Origin: Neisseria sp. | Lineage (GTDB): Bacteria > Pseudomonadota > Gammaproteobacteria > Burkholderiales > Neisseriaceae | Direction: 5' to 3' | DNA length: 64,000 bases | Assembly (NCBI RefSeq): GCF_030527965.1 | Contig: NZ_JAUMZU010000004.1 | Coordinates: 1-64,000 of the forward strand | Shown: positions 36,822 through 45,882 of the stretch, piece after piece | Position numbering within the stretch: position 1 is the first letter of the stretch | How the letters are laid out: every line of letters starts with the position of its first letter | The notes under the pieces: model-generated | The model's database searches: none | What the model saw: only the letters and a program-made list of their open reading frames with translations | What the model was told of the DNA's origin: nothing | Position numbers and translations under genes: made by a program

Positions 36822-37502
36822 TCAGATAGGCATGATGGTTGCAGACAAAACCAATGCCCTATTCTCATTAATTTGAAATTTAATTTCATAATCCGCTATA
36901 TTCATCACATATACGCGGTCGGGAATATTTTGGTAGGCGGGGCGAGGGTCTTGCGCAATACTTTGGCTGATTAACTTGATTAAAGTTTCAGAAAGCTGTT
37001 GTTTTCCGCTGTTTTCATGCCAGTAAACTTCTAATTCGGACGGAGAGCCGGTTACAAAACCGGCCGCGGCATTCGGCTTTGCTTCGGCAAACGGAATATA
37101 AGGCTTGATATCGATAATAGGTGTTTGATCCAGCAAATCGGCTCCGCTGCACCAGAGCTTAATACCGTTGTCGATTGTGATTCGCTCGAGTTTGAGCAAA
37201 GATAAGCCCAAATGATTGGGCCGATGAGGGCTTCTGGTAGCAAACACGCCTTTTTTTTGTTTGCCGCCTAAGCGCGGCGGGCGGACCAGCGGCGCCCAAC
37301 CTTCTCCAAGCACATCGTGAAAAATAAAATGCACCCAAATATAATCAAAATCCTGCAAGCCGCGTACGCTGTCGGAATTAAAACGATCATCCAGTACGAT
37401 ACAAACGTTGGCAGCAGGAACCAAGCCCGGTTGGCGGGCAATGCCGAATTTTTGTTTGTAAGGCGATTGAACCGTACCGATGGTTTCTATTGTATAGTGC
37501 AT
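36822..37502 (-). CDS. trmO: tRNA (t6A37) N6-methyltransferase TrmO/TsaA
   Basis: TrmO methylates the t6A base at position 37 of threonine tRNAs. The 226-residue protein starts with the family strand YTIETIGTVQSPY, then KFGIARQPGL, and the central HDVLGEGW...RPPRLGG and FATRSPHRPNHLGLS motifs are complete. I chose the ATG at 37502; an upstream GTG at 37541 is also in frame, and neither has a clear ribosome site. A perfect DnaA box overlaps the start codon. A coding A8 run lies at about 37251-37258. Confidence 0.9.
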   Translation of the reverse strand: MHYTIETIGTVQSPYKQKFGIARQPGLVPAANVCIVLDDRFNSDSVRGLQDFDYIWVHFIFHDVLGEGWAPLVRPPRLGGKQKKGVFATRSPHRPNHLGLSLLKLERITIDNGIKLWCSGADLLDQTPIIDIKPYIPFAEAKPNAAAGFVTGSPSELEVYWHENSGKQQLSETLIKLISQSIAQDPRPAYQNIPDRVYVMNIADYEIKFQINENRALVLSATIMPI

Positions 37503-37510
37503 GTGGATAA
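37502..37510 (-). other. Perfect DnaA box at the trmO start
   Basis: TGTGGATAA on the plus strand is the exact complement of TTATCCACA and overlaps the first base of the trmO start codon, between divergent genes. It could be an origin element or a DnaA-controlled promoter, or chance. Confidence 0.4.
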
Positions 37511-37560
37511 GTTTGTTGAAAAGTTTGGGGAATTGTATCACGCCGAAGAGTGGCTTTTGT

Positions 37561-37566
37561 TATAAT
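37561..37566 (+). promoter_or_regulatory. Likely -10 box for the nicotinamidase-led gene run
   Basis: A perfect TATAAT lies 33 bases before the ATG at 37600. No good -35 hexamer is seen. Confidence 0.4.
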
Positions 37567-37599
37567 ATGCCGGTTTCAGACATTAAGCAGGGATAGCCG

Positions 37600-38283
37600 A
37601 TGATTGTTTCGATTGATGTGGACGCACAGAAAACCTTTACTCCGCTTTGTCCGAACGAGCTTCCGGTTGAAGAAGGCGATATGATTGTCGGCGAGTTGAA
37701 CGAACAGGCTCGCTTGGCCGATTTGAGAGTGATGACAAAAGATGCACACCATCCGTCTGCTAAATGGCTTGTGGAAAATCCTGTGGATATGTTGAAGCCG
37801 ACAGGGTTAAAAAATGCCGATGTAACGTGGGTTTCTCATGCAATGGTTGGAACGGGCGGCTTTGATCTGCTTGATGGTTTGCCTGATTTAAGCGGCTACG
37901 ATTATTGTGTTTGGAAAGGCGTTGATCCTTCTTTGCATCCATATGGGGCGTGTTTCCATGATATTGAAGAGCGGTTGAGCACCGGATTGATTGAATGGTT
38001 GTCTTTGTGTGATGCAAAAATTATCATTGTTGGCGGTTTGGCAACCGATTATTGTGTTAAAACAACGGTTTTGCAACTTTTAAAAGGCGGGCCGTGGCGC
38101 GTTATCGTAAATGCGGCGGCTTGCAGAGGCATTATGCCGGCAACAGTGGAAGCGGCATGGCAGGAAATGATTGAATGCGGCGCAATTGTTTTGGAAAATG
38201 CAGATTCTATACGAAATTATTTAAAATCAATAGGTTGGGTTGTTTCACGTGAAACAAGGTTTCAGGCAGGCATTTGTAAATAA
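37600..38283 (+). CDS. Isochorismatase-family hydrolase, probable nicotinamidase
   Basis: A 227-residue cysteine hydrolase. The triad is visible as Asp8 (SIDVDAQ), Lys106 (VWKGVDP) and Cys152 (GLATDYCVKTTV), with the metal site DAHHP (48-52). The GLATDYCV pattern and length suit nicotinamidase, which turns nicotinamide into nicotinate for NAD salvage. The last 14 residues are encoded by a perfect parS site followed by a degenerate reversed DUS, so the tail is probably not part of the enzyme core. pncC, another pyridine-nucleotide salvage gene, lies in the same gene run. Confidence 0.85.
   Translation: MIVSIDVDAQKTFTPLCPNELPVEEGDMIVGELNEQARLADLRVMTKDAHHPSAKWLVENPVDMLKPTGLKNADVTWVSHAMVGTGGFDLLDGLPDLSGYDYCVWKGVDPSLHPYGACFHDIEERLSTGLIEWLSLCDAKIIIVGGLATDYCVKTTVLQLLKGGPWRVIVNAAACRGIMPATVEAAWQEMIECGAIVLENADSIRNYLKSIGWVVSRETRFQAGICK
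38241..38256. other. parS, ParB-binding centromere site (in coding sequence)
   Basis: TGTTTCACGTGAAACA, a perfect 16-base palindrome and exact match to the bacterial parS consensus. It lies in the nicotinamidase-like gene and encodes residues VSRET near the C-terminus. ParB binds such sites near the origin and helps chromosome segregation. Confidence 0.92.
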
Positions 38284-38301
38284 AGCGGAGTAGTGATACG
38301 G

Positions 38302-39282
38302 ATGAAGGTTTTGTTGGTACGCTTATCCAGTATGGGTGATTTGATTCACACCTTGCCTGCAATAAACGACTTGTCTCGGATGAAGCCGGATTTGGAGTTG
38401 CATTGGTTGTGTGAGGAATCGTTTGCCGATATTGCGAAATTGCACCCGTTTATAAAAAAAGTTCATACTTTGCAATGGCGTCGGTGGCGTAAGTGCTTGG
38501 TTCGGAGACGGACGTGGTGCGAAATCAATCATTTGCGAAAAACATTGCAGCAAGAGTGTTACGACTTTTCGATAGACAGCCAAGGGTTGTTTAAAAGCGT
38601 ATCATTTGCAAAGTTGGCAAATGCGCCGATAAAGGGTTTGGATAAGAAAAGCGCCCGCGAGGGATTTTCATCTTTTTTTTATAACCAAACGTTTTTTGTT
38701 GCCAAGGGTCAAGATGCGGTATTGCGTAACCGTTTGTTGTTTGCACAGGCTTTCGGCTACGAATTACCTGAAGAAATGCGGTTTGGATTGGTGGTGCCAG
38801 AAGCGGCTAGGCTTGAAGGGCTGGTTCGTCCCTATCATGTTGTACTCCATGCGACAAGCAGGGATAGTAAACTGTGGCCGCTTGATAATTGGTTGACTTT
38901 TTTAAAGGCGTTGTATCAACAAGACGGAGCAGCTGTTTATTTGCCGTGGGGCGGTGAGGCTGAGAAGATGCGTGCTGAAAAAATTGCTGCTGAGCTGCCG
39001 TTTGTTGTTGTGTGCAACAAGATGAATTTATTGCAGGCGGCAGACTTGCTTCAAAATGCAGAGAGCGTGGTTGGCGTTGATACTGGCCTGCTCCATTTGG
39101 CGAATGCGTTAGATAAGCCGCTGGTGGGCATTTATACAGATTCGGATCCGATTAAGACGGGTGTGCAGACTTCGGAATATGCACAAAATATCGGTGGAAT
39201 CGGCCGGATGCCTAAACCTGACGACGTGTTGGAGCTTTTGATGAAATGCATATCTGCTTATCGGCAAGTAAAACAAGTTTAA
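38302..39282 (+). CDS. rfaC: Lipooligosaccharide heptosyltransferase I
   Basis: Adds the first heptose to KDO2-lipid A in the LOS inner core. The 326-residue GT9 enzyme starts MKVLLVRLSSMGDLIHTLPA, typical of WaaC/RfaC, and the C-terminal nucleotide-sugar site GVDTGLLHLANAL (about 259-271) is clear. The ATG at 38302 is preferred over a GTG at 38293 that sits too close to the GGAG site. A run of eight T occurs at about 38673-38680 in the coding strand. It is 18 bases after the nicotinamidase-like stop. Confidence 0.93.
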   Translation: MKVLLVRLSSMGDLIHTLPAINDLSRMKPDLELHWLCEESFADIAKLHPFIKKVHTLQWRRWRKCLVRRRTWCEINHLRKTLQQECYDFSIDSQGLFKSVSFAKLANAPIKGLDKKSAREGFSSFFYNQTFFVAKGQDAVLRNRLLFAQAFGYELPEEMRFGLVVPEAARLEGLVRPYHVVLHATSRDSKLWPLDNWLTFLKALYQQDGAAVYLPWGGEAEKMRAEKIAAELPFVVVCNKMNLLQAADLLQNAESVVGVDTGLLHLANALDKPLVGIYTDSDPIKTGVQTSEYAQNIGGIGRMPKPDDVLELLMKCISAYRQVKQV

Positions 39283-39356
39283 AGGCCTGTCTGAAAAGTG
39301 TTTGAATAATTTTGTTGGTTTGTGCTTTGAATTAAGCAATGAACAAAGGAAAGATC

Positions 39357-40103
39357 ATGAAAGCATTGGTCGCGGTAAAGCGCGTTGTGGATTACAACGT
39401 AAAAGTTCGGGTGAAAGCCGATGGTTCTGGTGTCGATATCGGCAATGTAAAAATGTCGATGAATCCGTTTGATGAGATTGCGGTGGAAGAAGCGGTGCGT
39501 TTGAAAGAAGCAGGCAAAATCAGTGAAATCGTAGCTGTTTCTTTGGGTGAAAAAAAATGTGAAGATGTTTTGCGCACCGCTCTGGCAATGGGCGCTGATA
39601 GAGCGATTCATGTTGAGACGGATGCTGTGTTAGAGCCTTTGTCGGTTGCTAAACTATTGAAAGCGATTGCAGAAAAAGAACAGCCGCAAATTTTATTGCT
39701 GGGTAAACAAGCTATTGACGACGATGCCAATCAAACCGCTCAGATGCTGGCCGCCCTTTTAAATTCAGGACAAGGCACTTTTGCAGGGAAAGTAGAATTA
39801 ACAGACAATGAAGTAATTGTTTCCCGAGAAATTGACGGGGGTATTGAAACCGTTGCTTTAAGTTTGCCTGTGGTTATTAGTGCAGATTTGCGATTGAATG
39901 AACCAAGGTTTGTCAAATTACCTAACCTTATGCAGGCTAAGAAAAAGCCGCTAGAAAAATTATCCCCTGAAGCGTTGGGAGTAAACATTGAAACACGCGT
40001 AAACGTGCTTCGGTATGCAGAGCCGAAACCTCGACAATCTGGGGAGAGGGTGGCTGATGTTACTGAATTGGTAGCAAAACTACATGCGGTAAAAGCAATT
40101 TAA
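39357..40103 (+). CDS. etfB: Electron transfer flavoprotein subunit beta
   Basis: The AMP-binding subunit of ETF, which takes electrons from acyl-CoA and other dehydrogenases and passes them to ETF:quinone oxidoreductase. The 248-residue protein starts at the ATG 39357, preceded by AAAGGAAAG; the frame opens six codons earlier. The [12 protein letters not shown] segment (about residues 77-88) and the [12 protein letters not shown] recognition region are typical. etfA follows after 10 bases, so the pair is translated together. Confidence 0.95.
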   Translation: MKALVAVKRVVDYNVKVRVKADGSGVDIGNVKMSMNPFDEIAVEEAVRLKEAGKISEIVAVSLGEKKCEDVLRTALAMGADRAIHVETDAVLEPLSVAKLLKAIAEKEQPQILLLGKQAIDDDANQTAQMLAALLNSGQGTFAGKVELTDNEVIVSREIDGGIETVALSLPVVISADLRLNEPRFVKLPNLMQAKKKPLEKLSPEALGVNIETRVNVLRYAEPKPRQSGERVADVTELVAKLHAVKAI

Positions 40104-40113
40104 GGAGTTTAAA

Positions 40114-41049
40114 ATGACTGTATTAGTAATTGCTGAACATAATAATCAAGTCTTAAATCCGGCTACGTTAAATGCGGTTTTTGCCGCCAGTCAACTGGGG
40201 AAAGTGCATCTTTTGGTGGCTGGCCAAAATGCCCGTACGGTTGCAGAACAGGCTTCCAAGGTTGAAGGAGTTGAAAAAGTATTGCTGGCAGATGCTTCGC
40301 ACTATGCACATTCTTTGGCGGAGGAAATGGCACCGTTGGTGGTTTCTTTGGCTGATCGATATAACCGCCTTTGTGCTGCGGCAACTTCTTTTGGTAAGAA
40401 TTTGATGCCTCGTGTGGCTGCTTTGTTGGATTGCTCTCAAATTTCTGATTTGATAGAAATTGTAGATGAAAAAACATTTGTTCGCCCGATTTATGCGGGT
40501 AATGCGTTTATCACAGTCGGCAGTGATGAACCCAGATTGGTTCTGACATTTCGCACTTCGGCATTTGAATCAGCAACAGAGGGAAGTAATCAGGCTGGAA
40601 TCGAAGAGATTGCCCCCTCTTCTGCACAAAATATTAGCCGTTTTATTAATCAAGAATTGGTTACGTCGAATCGCCCGGAGTTGACGCAGGCGCGAGTGGT
40701 GGTTTCTGGTGGCCGGGCTTTGGGTAGTGCGGAACAGTTTAATGCGTTGCTTGAGCCTTTGGCTGATACATTGGGTGCTGCAATTGGTGCTTCTCGGGCT
40801 GCTGTCGATGCGGAATACGCCCCCAATGATTATCAAGTTGGGCAAACAGGAAAAGTTGTTGCTCCTGAGTTATATGTTGCAGTTGGTATATCCGGAGCGA
40901 TTCAGCATGTTGCTGGAATGCAGGATAGTAAAATAGTTGTTGCGATTAATAAAGATCCTGATGCGCCGATTTTCAATGTGGCAGATTTTGGATTGGTGGG
41001 CGACTTGTTTGAGGTGGTGCCTCAGTTGACGGAAGCATTAAAGAAATAG
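40114..41049 (+). CDS. etfA: Electron transfer flavoprotein subunit alpha
   Basis: The FAD-binding subunit, 311 residues. The C-terminal FAD domain shows VVSGGRALGS, the GQTGKVVAPELYVAVGISGAIQH segment and the closing INKDPDAPIFNVADFGLVGD, which is the family signature. It pairs with etfB. A parS site starts three bases after the stop codon and a strong hairpin follows. Confidence 0.97.
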   Translation: MTVLVIAEHNNQVLNPATLNAVFAASQLGKVHLLVAGQNARTVAEQASKVEGVEKVLLADASHYAHSLAEEMAPLVVSLADRYNRLCAAATSFGKNLMPRVAALLDCSQISDLIEIVDEKTFVRPIYAGNAFITVGSDEPRLVLTFRTSAFESATEGSNQAGIEEIAPSSAQNISRFINQELVTSNRPELTQARVVVSGGRALGSAEQFNALLEPLADTLGAAIGASRAAVDAEYAPNDYQVGQTGKVVAPELYVAVGISGAIQHVAGMQDSKIVVAINKDPDAPIFNVADFGLVGDLFEVVPQLTEALKK

Positions 41050-41051
41050 TG

Positions 41052-41067
41052 TGTTTCACGTGAAACA
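41052..41067. other. parS, ParB-binding centromere site (intergenic)
   Basis: A second perfect TGTTTCACGTGAAACA, starting three bases after the etfA stop and 2.8 kb from the first copy. Its position before the etfA terminator means it is transcribed at the end of the etfBA message. Confidence 0.93.
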
Positions 41068-41074
41068 AAACAAT

Positions 41075-41103
41075 AATTGCAGGTTGAATTTCAACCTGCA
41101 ATT
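41075..41103 (+). terminator. etfBA terminator
   Basis: AATTGCAGGTTGAA and its perfect complement around one base, followed by TATTTTATATA. No DUS is involved. Confidence 0.8.
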
Positions 41104-41238
41104 TATTTTATATAATATATACCTCGATAGAGTGGAAATAAATTAATATTGGATAACGTTGTTGTTTGCTCAAGGCTAAAATTATTGAAAAATTTCATTG
41201 AGCCTTTTGCTGTGCATTGTCTAGAAAATTAAAATGTT

Positions 41239-41850
41239 ATGTCTGTTAATAATTATAAAACTTTAGCAGCCCCTTCTTTTGGGGAGTTCAAAGATAAGGG
41301 TAGCAAATTTATGGCGTTTGCTTATCCGATTCAAACAGCAGAGGATGTTAAGGAGTATGTGAAAGATTTGAGGCAGGAGCATCATAAAGCCCGCCATTGG
41401 TGTTATGCTTATCGAATAGGAGTCGTTGGCTTACAGTTTAGGGTAAATGATGACGGGGAGCCGTCTGGCAGTGCGGGTAGGCCAATTCTGGGGCAGATTG
41501 ATTCTTTTGGGTTGACTAATGTCTTGGTGGTGGTGGTTCGTTATTTTGGCGGGACTTTGCTGGGGGTTCCCGGTTTAATTAACGCGTATAAAAATGCAGC
41601 GGCTGAATCTTTCAGACAGGCACAAATCATTGAAAAAAATATAGAAAAAACGGTTTGGATAATTTGTGGTTATCCTGATTTAAGCGAGCTTATCCGTTTA
41701 GTAAAGCAACATCAGGCAATGGTAGTTCGTCAGGATTTGCAATTGGATTGTCGGTTGACTGTAAATATTCCTTTGGAAAATTATGAGCAATGCCTGTCCG
41801 CATTGATGGACATGCGGATGGTTTGTGTGCAGCATCAGCCTTTTGTTTGA
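41239..41850 (+). CDS. yigZ: YigZ/IMPACT family protein
   Basis: A 203-residue protein with the IMPACT N-terminal domain (FKDKGSKFMAFAYP, HKARHWCYAYRIG, DDGEPSGSAGRPIL, VRYFGGTLLGVPGLI) and the C-terminal DUF1949 ferredoxin-like domain. Yeast and mammalian relatives modulate GCN2; the bacterial role is not established. It carries an internal reversed DUS near 41609. Spaced 188 bases from etfA, it probably has its own promoter. Confidence 0.9.
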   Translation: MSVNNYKTLAAPSFGEFKDKGSKFMAFAYPIQTAEDVKEYVKDLRQEHHKARHWCYAYRIGVVGLQFRVNDDGEPSGSAGRPILGQIDSFGLTNVLVVVVRYFGGTLLGVPGLINAYKNAAAESFRQAQIIEKNIEKTVWIICGYPDLSELIRLVKQHQAMVVRQDLQLDCRLTVNIPLENYEQCLSALMDMRMVCVQHQPFV

Positions 41851-41970
41851 TGTATATTCAAAAAATGTTGTATTTGCAAAATCGCTGAATAGAAGTAATT
41901 CGTTAACGGGTTGTTCGGTTTAAATATATTACGTCCAATATAATTGTTGTTACTGTTATAAGTTGAAAAC

Positions 41971-44172
41971 ATGCTTTCTGATATCTCTCCCTCTTCTCTT
42001 TTGCAAGGGTTAAACCCGGAACAACTTGCTGCTGTTACGTGGCCTCCTCAGTCGGCTTTAGTTTTGGCTGGCGCCGGAAGTGGAAAAACTCGGGTATTGA
42101 CGACGCGGATTGCGTGGCTTTTGCAGAGCGCTCAAGCGGGTGTTAATAGTATTTTGGCTGTTACATTTACCAATAAGGCGGCGAAAGAGATGCAGGCGCG
42201 TTTGAGTGCCATGATTCCGATCAACATCAGGGCGATGTGGCTGGGAACATTTCATGGTCTTTGTCATCGTTTCTTAAGGTTGCACCATCGTGATGCAGGT
42301 TTGCCTGCGTCGTTTCAAATTCTTGATCATGCTGATCAGTTGGCTTTAATCAAGCGTTTGCTCAAACAGCTTAATATCGCCGAGGAAGTGATTGCGCCCC
42401 GTTCGTTACAAGGATTTATTAATGCTCAAAAAGAAGCGGGTTTGCGATCTTCTGCGTTACAGGCGCCAGACCTGCATACTAAACGAATGATTGAGTGCTA
42501 TGCTGAATATGATCGCGTTTGTCAGCGAGAGGGTGTGGTTGATTTTGCCGAACTCATGCTACGTAGTTATGAAATATTGCAAACCAATGAAATTTTGCGA
42601 AATCATTACCAAAACCGCTTCAATCATATTTTGGTTGATGAGTTTCAAGATACCAATAAACTGCAATATGCCTGGCTGAAGCTCATGGCGGGAGGCGATG
42701 CGGCTGTGTTTGCGGTTGGCGATGATGATCAGTCTATCTATCGTTTCCGAGGCGCAAACGTTGGAAATATGGCCAGTTTTATGGATGAGTTTGGTATCGA
42801 TACGCCGATTAAATTGGAGCAAAATTATCGTTCTGTCGGCAATATCCTGATTGCGGCCAATGCAGTTATCGGAAACAATAGCGAGCGTTTGGGTAAAAAT
42901 TTACGTACAGAGGCTGAAAATGGAGAGAAAATCCGCTTCTTTTCAGCACCTACAGATGTTGATGAGGCGTTGTTTATCGTTGATGAAATTAAATCGTTGC
43001 AACGTAGCGGCTGGGCTTCTAACGAGATGGCCATTCTTTATCGCAGTAATGCCCAGTCTCGTATTATCGAGCAGGCGTTGTTTCGTAGTGGCGTTGCTTA
43101 CAAGATATATGGCGGGTTGCGTTTTTATGAGCGCCAAGAAATCAAACATGCTTTAGCCTATTTGAGGCTGGCGGTTAATCCTGATGATGACAATGCTTTT
43201 TTACGGGTTATTAATGTTCCTGCCCGTGGAATAGGCACGCGAACGGTAGAGAGTATTCAAGCGTTGTCTGTCGAGCACGGCATTTCCCTTTGGCAGGCAG
43301 CGTGTGGAATGGGCGGGAAAGCTGCTAAGGTGGCTGCTTTTGTAAAACTAATTGAAAACTTGGGCCAACAGGTTGGTCAGCTTTCTTTGGCCGAGATAGT
43401 ATCGGCGGCTGTTTATGACAGTGGCTTGGTTGAATATTATAAAAATCAAAAAAGCGACCATCAAGACCGTTTAGACAACTTAGAAGAGCTGATCAATGCT
43501 GCAATCGCTTTCAGGCCTGAAGACAGCTATTTTGAAGTACTGCCAGAGCAAGCTGAGGATAGTTTGGCATTCTCTATTTTGACTTTTTTAAGCAATGCGG
43601 CGCTGGAATCGGGAGAAAATCAAGCCGGACAAGATGATGACGCTGTACAACTGATGACGGTGCATGCAGCTAAAGGGCTGGAGTTTGATACTGTGTTTTT
43701 GACAGGTATGGAGGAGAGCCGTTTTCCCAGCGAATTGAGCCTTGCGGAGCACGGAGGCCTTGAAGAGGAGCGACGGCTAATGTATGTGGCCATTACCCGG
43801 GCGAGAAAACGGCTTTATATCAGCATGGCGCAACAGCGCATGTTGCATGGGCAAACTCACTTTGGCGTGGTGTCGCGATTTGTTGAAGAGATTCCGGAAG
43901 AGGTTTTGCATTATCTCTCCCCCGCAAAGACGAGAACAATAGGTAATGTTGAACCACACCGCCAATCTACTACCGTAACAAAGACGCCTTATAAAGCGCC
44001 GAAAAACTATGCCGGGTTTCGCATCGGTCAAAACGTACGTCATAATAAATTTGGTACTGGTGTGATTATTGATGCTGTTGATAAGGGGGAGTCGGCGAGG
44101 CTGATCATTAATTTCGGCAAAGACGGTGTGAAAGAATTGGATACAAAATTTGCGAAGCTGGAGTCGCTATGA
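41971..44172 (+). CDS. uvrD: ATP-dependent DNA helicase II, UvrD
   Basis: An SF1A 3'-5' helicase of 733 residues acting in mismatch repair and nucleotide excision repair. Motif I AGAGSGKT (33-40), motif Ia TFTNKAAKEM, motif II VDEFQDTN, motif III GDDDQSIYRFRGA, motif IV EQNYRS, motif V LMTVHAAKGLEFDTVF and motif VI YVAITRAR are all present. The C-terminal Tudor-like segment (VRHNKFGTGVI...INFGKDGVKELD) marks UvrD/PcrA rather than Rep. It works with MutS, encoded at 9 kb. Confidence 0.95.
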   Translation: MLSDISPSSLLQGLNPEQLAAVTWPPQSALVLAGAGSGKTRVLTTRIAWLLQSAQAGVNSILAVTFTNKAAKEMQARLSAMIPINIRAMWLGTFHGLCHRFLRLHHRDAGLPASFQILDHADQLALIKRLLKQLNIAEEVIAPRSLQGFINAQKEAGLRSSALQAPDLHTKRMIECYAEYDRVCQREGVVDFAELMLRSYEILQTNEILRNHYQNRFNHILVDEFQDTNKLQYAWLKLMAGGDAAVFAVGDDDQSIYRFRGANVGNMASFMDEFGIDTPIKLEQNYRSVGNILIAANAVIGNNSERLGKNLRTEAENGEKIRFFSAPTDVDEALFIVDEIKSLQRSGWASNEMAILYRSNAQSRIIEQALFRSGVAYKIYGGLRFYERQEIKHALAYLRLAVNPDDDNAFLRVINVPARGIGTRTVESIQALSVEHGISLWQAACGMGGKAAKVAAFVKLIENLGQQVGQLSLAEIVSAAVYDSGLVEYYKNQKSDHQDRLDNLEELINAAIAFRPEDSYFEVLPEQAEDSLAFSILTFLSNAALESGENQAGQDDDAVQLMTVHAAKGLEFDTVFLTGMEESRFPSELSLAEHGGLEEERRLMYVAITRARKRLYISMAQQRMLHGQTHFGVVSRFVEEIPEEVLHYLSPAKTRTIGNVEPHRQSTTVTKTPYKAPKNYAGFRIGQNVRHNKFGTGVIIDAVDKGESARLIINFGKDGVKELDTKFAKLESL

Positions 44173-44220
44173 GGCAAATTGTTTTCTAGTGTTTATCGGA
44201 TAAGAAAATGATTTGGTTAT

Positions 44221-44265
44221 ATAATGCCTGTCTGAAAAAAGAAAAAGGTTTCAGACAGGCATTAT
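44221..44265 (+). terminator. DUS-pair terminator after uvrD
   Basis: 17-bp arms ATAATGCCTGTCTGAAA and complement with an 11-base loop. Confidence 0.7.
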
Positions 44266-44319
44266 GCCTTTTATAGAGCCTATCGCTTACTTTATTGTTT
44301 GAATAATAGAAGAAATGCT

Positions 44320-45174
44320 ATGCCTGAATTTTTGAGCATCCTGCAAGAAATTTTAAAAAGCAGTCCGATTCGCTCGGAATGGTTTTATTCCATTTGCTTG
44401 ATTTTCGCGGTTTTGCTTATCCGCCATATGTTGCTGCGGTTGCATTTTCGCAGCCATCCGAATTTGGAAATTGAAGAAAAGCGCCGTTCGGTGGTGATGA
44501 GCCGCAACCTTGCCATGTTGGCGTGTATTCTGGGCTTATTTTTTGTATGGGCCTCGCAGATTCAAACCTTTGCGCTTTCCATGGTGGCGCTTGCCGCAGC
44601 AACGGTTGTGGCAACGAAAGAGTTGATTATGTGCTTATCCGGCAGCATTTTGCGGGCGGTAACCAAGCAGTATTCTGTCGGCGATTATATTGAGGTTAAC
44701 CATATGCGTGGGCGGGTGGTTGATATTAATCTGTTTAATACGCTGATGATGCAGATCGGGCCGAACAACCAAGTTGGCCAGCTTTCAGGCAAAACCATTT
44801 CTTTTCCCAATAGCTTGCTGCTATCGCATTCGGTACAACGCGATAATATTCTCGGTTCGTATGTTGTGCACACTTTTGATATTCCTGTGCCGATTCATTT
44901 GGATTCGGATAAAATTGTGCCGAATTTGGAGGAAGTGTTGCAACAAAAATGCGGGCCTTATATTCGGGTTATTGAAAAATATTTTGAAGAAGTACAAGTT
45001 CAAAAGCATTTTATTACGCCGGCGGCCTATCCCCGCATCAGTCGGGTGCCTTATGATGATAAGGTTTATAATTTGGTGGTTCGTTTTGCTTCGCCTGCAT
45101 CTCGTCGTCAGGAAATCCAACAAATGGTATTGGATGAATTTATCAGGGTGCAATACCGCTTGTTGAACGCGTAG
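44320..45174 (+). CDS. Small mechanosensitive channel-like protein, MscS family
   Basis: 284 residues from the ATG at 44320 (AGAAGAAA upstream); a TTG start 21 bases earlier is less likely. Three membrane segments are seen at about 20-40, 67-88 and 90-118. The third is alanine- and glycine-rich like the MscS pore helix (SMVALAAATVVATKE), followed by the beta domain (GDYIEVNHMRGRVVDINLF, SFPNSLLL). It would release solutes on osmotic downshock. Gating and selectivity cannot be told. pncC follows after 44 bases. Confidence 0.87.
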   Translation: MPEFLSILQEILKSSPIRSEWFYSICLIFAVLLIRHMLLRLHFRSHPNLEIEEKRRSVVMSRNLAMLACILGLFFVWASQIQTFALSMVALAAATVVATKELIMCLSGSILRAVTKQYSVGDYIEVNHMRGRVVDINLFNTLMMQIGPNNQVGQLSGKTISFPNSLLLSHSVQRDNILGSYVVHTFDIPVPIHLDSDKIVPNLEEVLQQKCGPYIRVIEKYFEEVQVQKHFITPAAYPRISRVPYDDKVYNLVVRFASPASRRQEIQQMVLDEFIRVQYRLLNA

Positions 45175-45218
45175 GCATGATGCCTGCCTGAAAACAGGTA
45201 AAGCCTATAGAGAATCAT

Positions 45219-45698
45219 ATGGAAGATATTTTACATAGGGTAACTGCCCGGCTTGCTGCCAATCATCAAACCGTAACGTGTGCCGAATCGTGTACCGGAG
45301 GCCTTCTTGCGGCTGAATTAACACGCTTGAGCGGCAGCTCCGCTTGGTTTGAAACCGGCTTTATTACTTACAGCAACGAAGCCAAGCATCGCTTTTTGGG
45401 CGTTAATCAGGATACTTTAAACCAATACGGTGCAGTCAGCGCAGAGACTGTTAAAGAGATGGCGGTAGGTGCACGCCAAGCCGCTAAATCTGACTATGCG
45501 TTAAGTATTTCCGGCATAGCGGGCCCTACCGGCGGTAGCGTAGAAAAGCCTGTCGGCACGGTGTGGTTCGGTTTGGCTTATGAGGGAAAAGTTTTCGCTG
45601 TTCACCGGCAATTCGACGGTAATCGGGATAGTATTCGAAGCCAGGCGGTTCGGTTTGCGCTTTCTTGGTTGGACGAGGTGTTGTCAGAGAGGCGATGA
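45219..45698 (+). CDS. pncC: Nicotinamide-nucleotide amidohydrolase PncC (CinA C-terminal domain)
   Basis: A 159-residue stand-alone CinA C-terminal domain that deamidates NMN to nicotinate mononucleotide in the pyridine nucleotide cycle. The catalytic serine segment TCAESCTGGLLA (19-30), the GAVSAETV segment and the SGIAGPTGGSVEKPVGTVW loop are all present. The N-terminal MoCF-like domain is absent. It shares a pathway with the nicotinamidase-like gene 7 kb upstream. Confidence 0.93.
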   Translation: MEDILHRVTARLAANHQTVTCAESCTGGLLAAELTRLSGSSAWFETGFITYSNEAKHRFLGVNQDTLNQYGAVSAETVKEMAVGARQAAKSDYALSISGIAGPTGGSVEKPVGTVWFGLAYEGKVFAVHRQFDGNRDSIRSQAVRFALSWLDEVLSERR

Positions 45699-45882
45699 TG
45701 CAAATGCCGGATACAAATAACCTTTGCTTTTTTGAAAAAACATTAGATGTCAGTCCTTCGGTTTAAATACATTGTATGAGCTTTTCTTTAAGTTTTATTT
45801 ATCTGGTTGACTATTTTGTGCATTACTATATTTCTAGAAATGGCTTGTTATGTGAACGGTAATTTTCAGACAGGCATGAATA

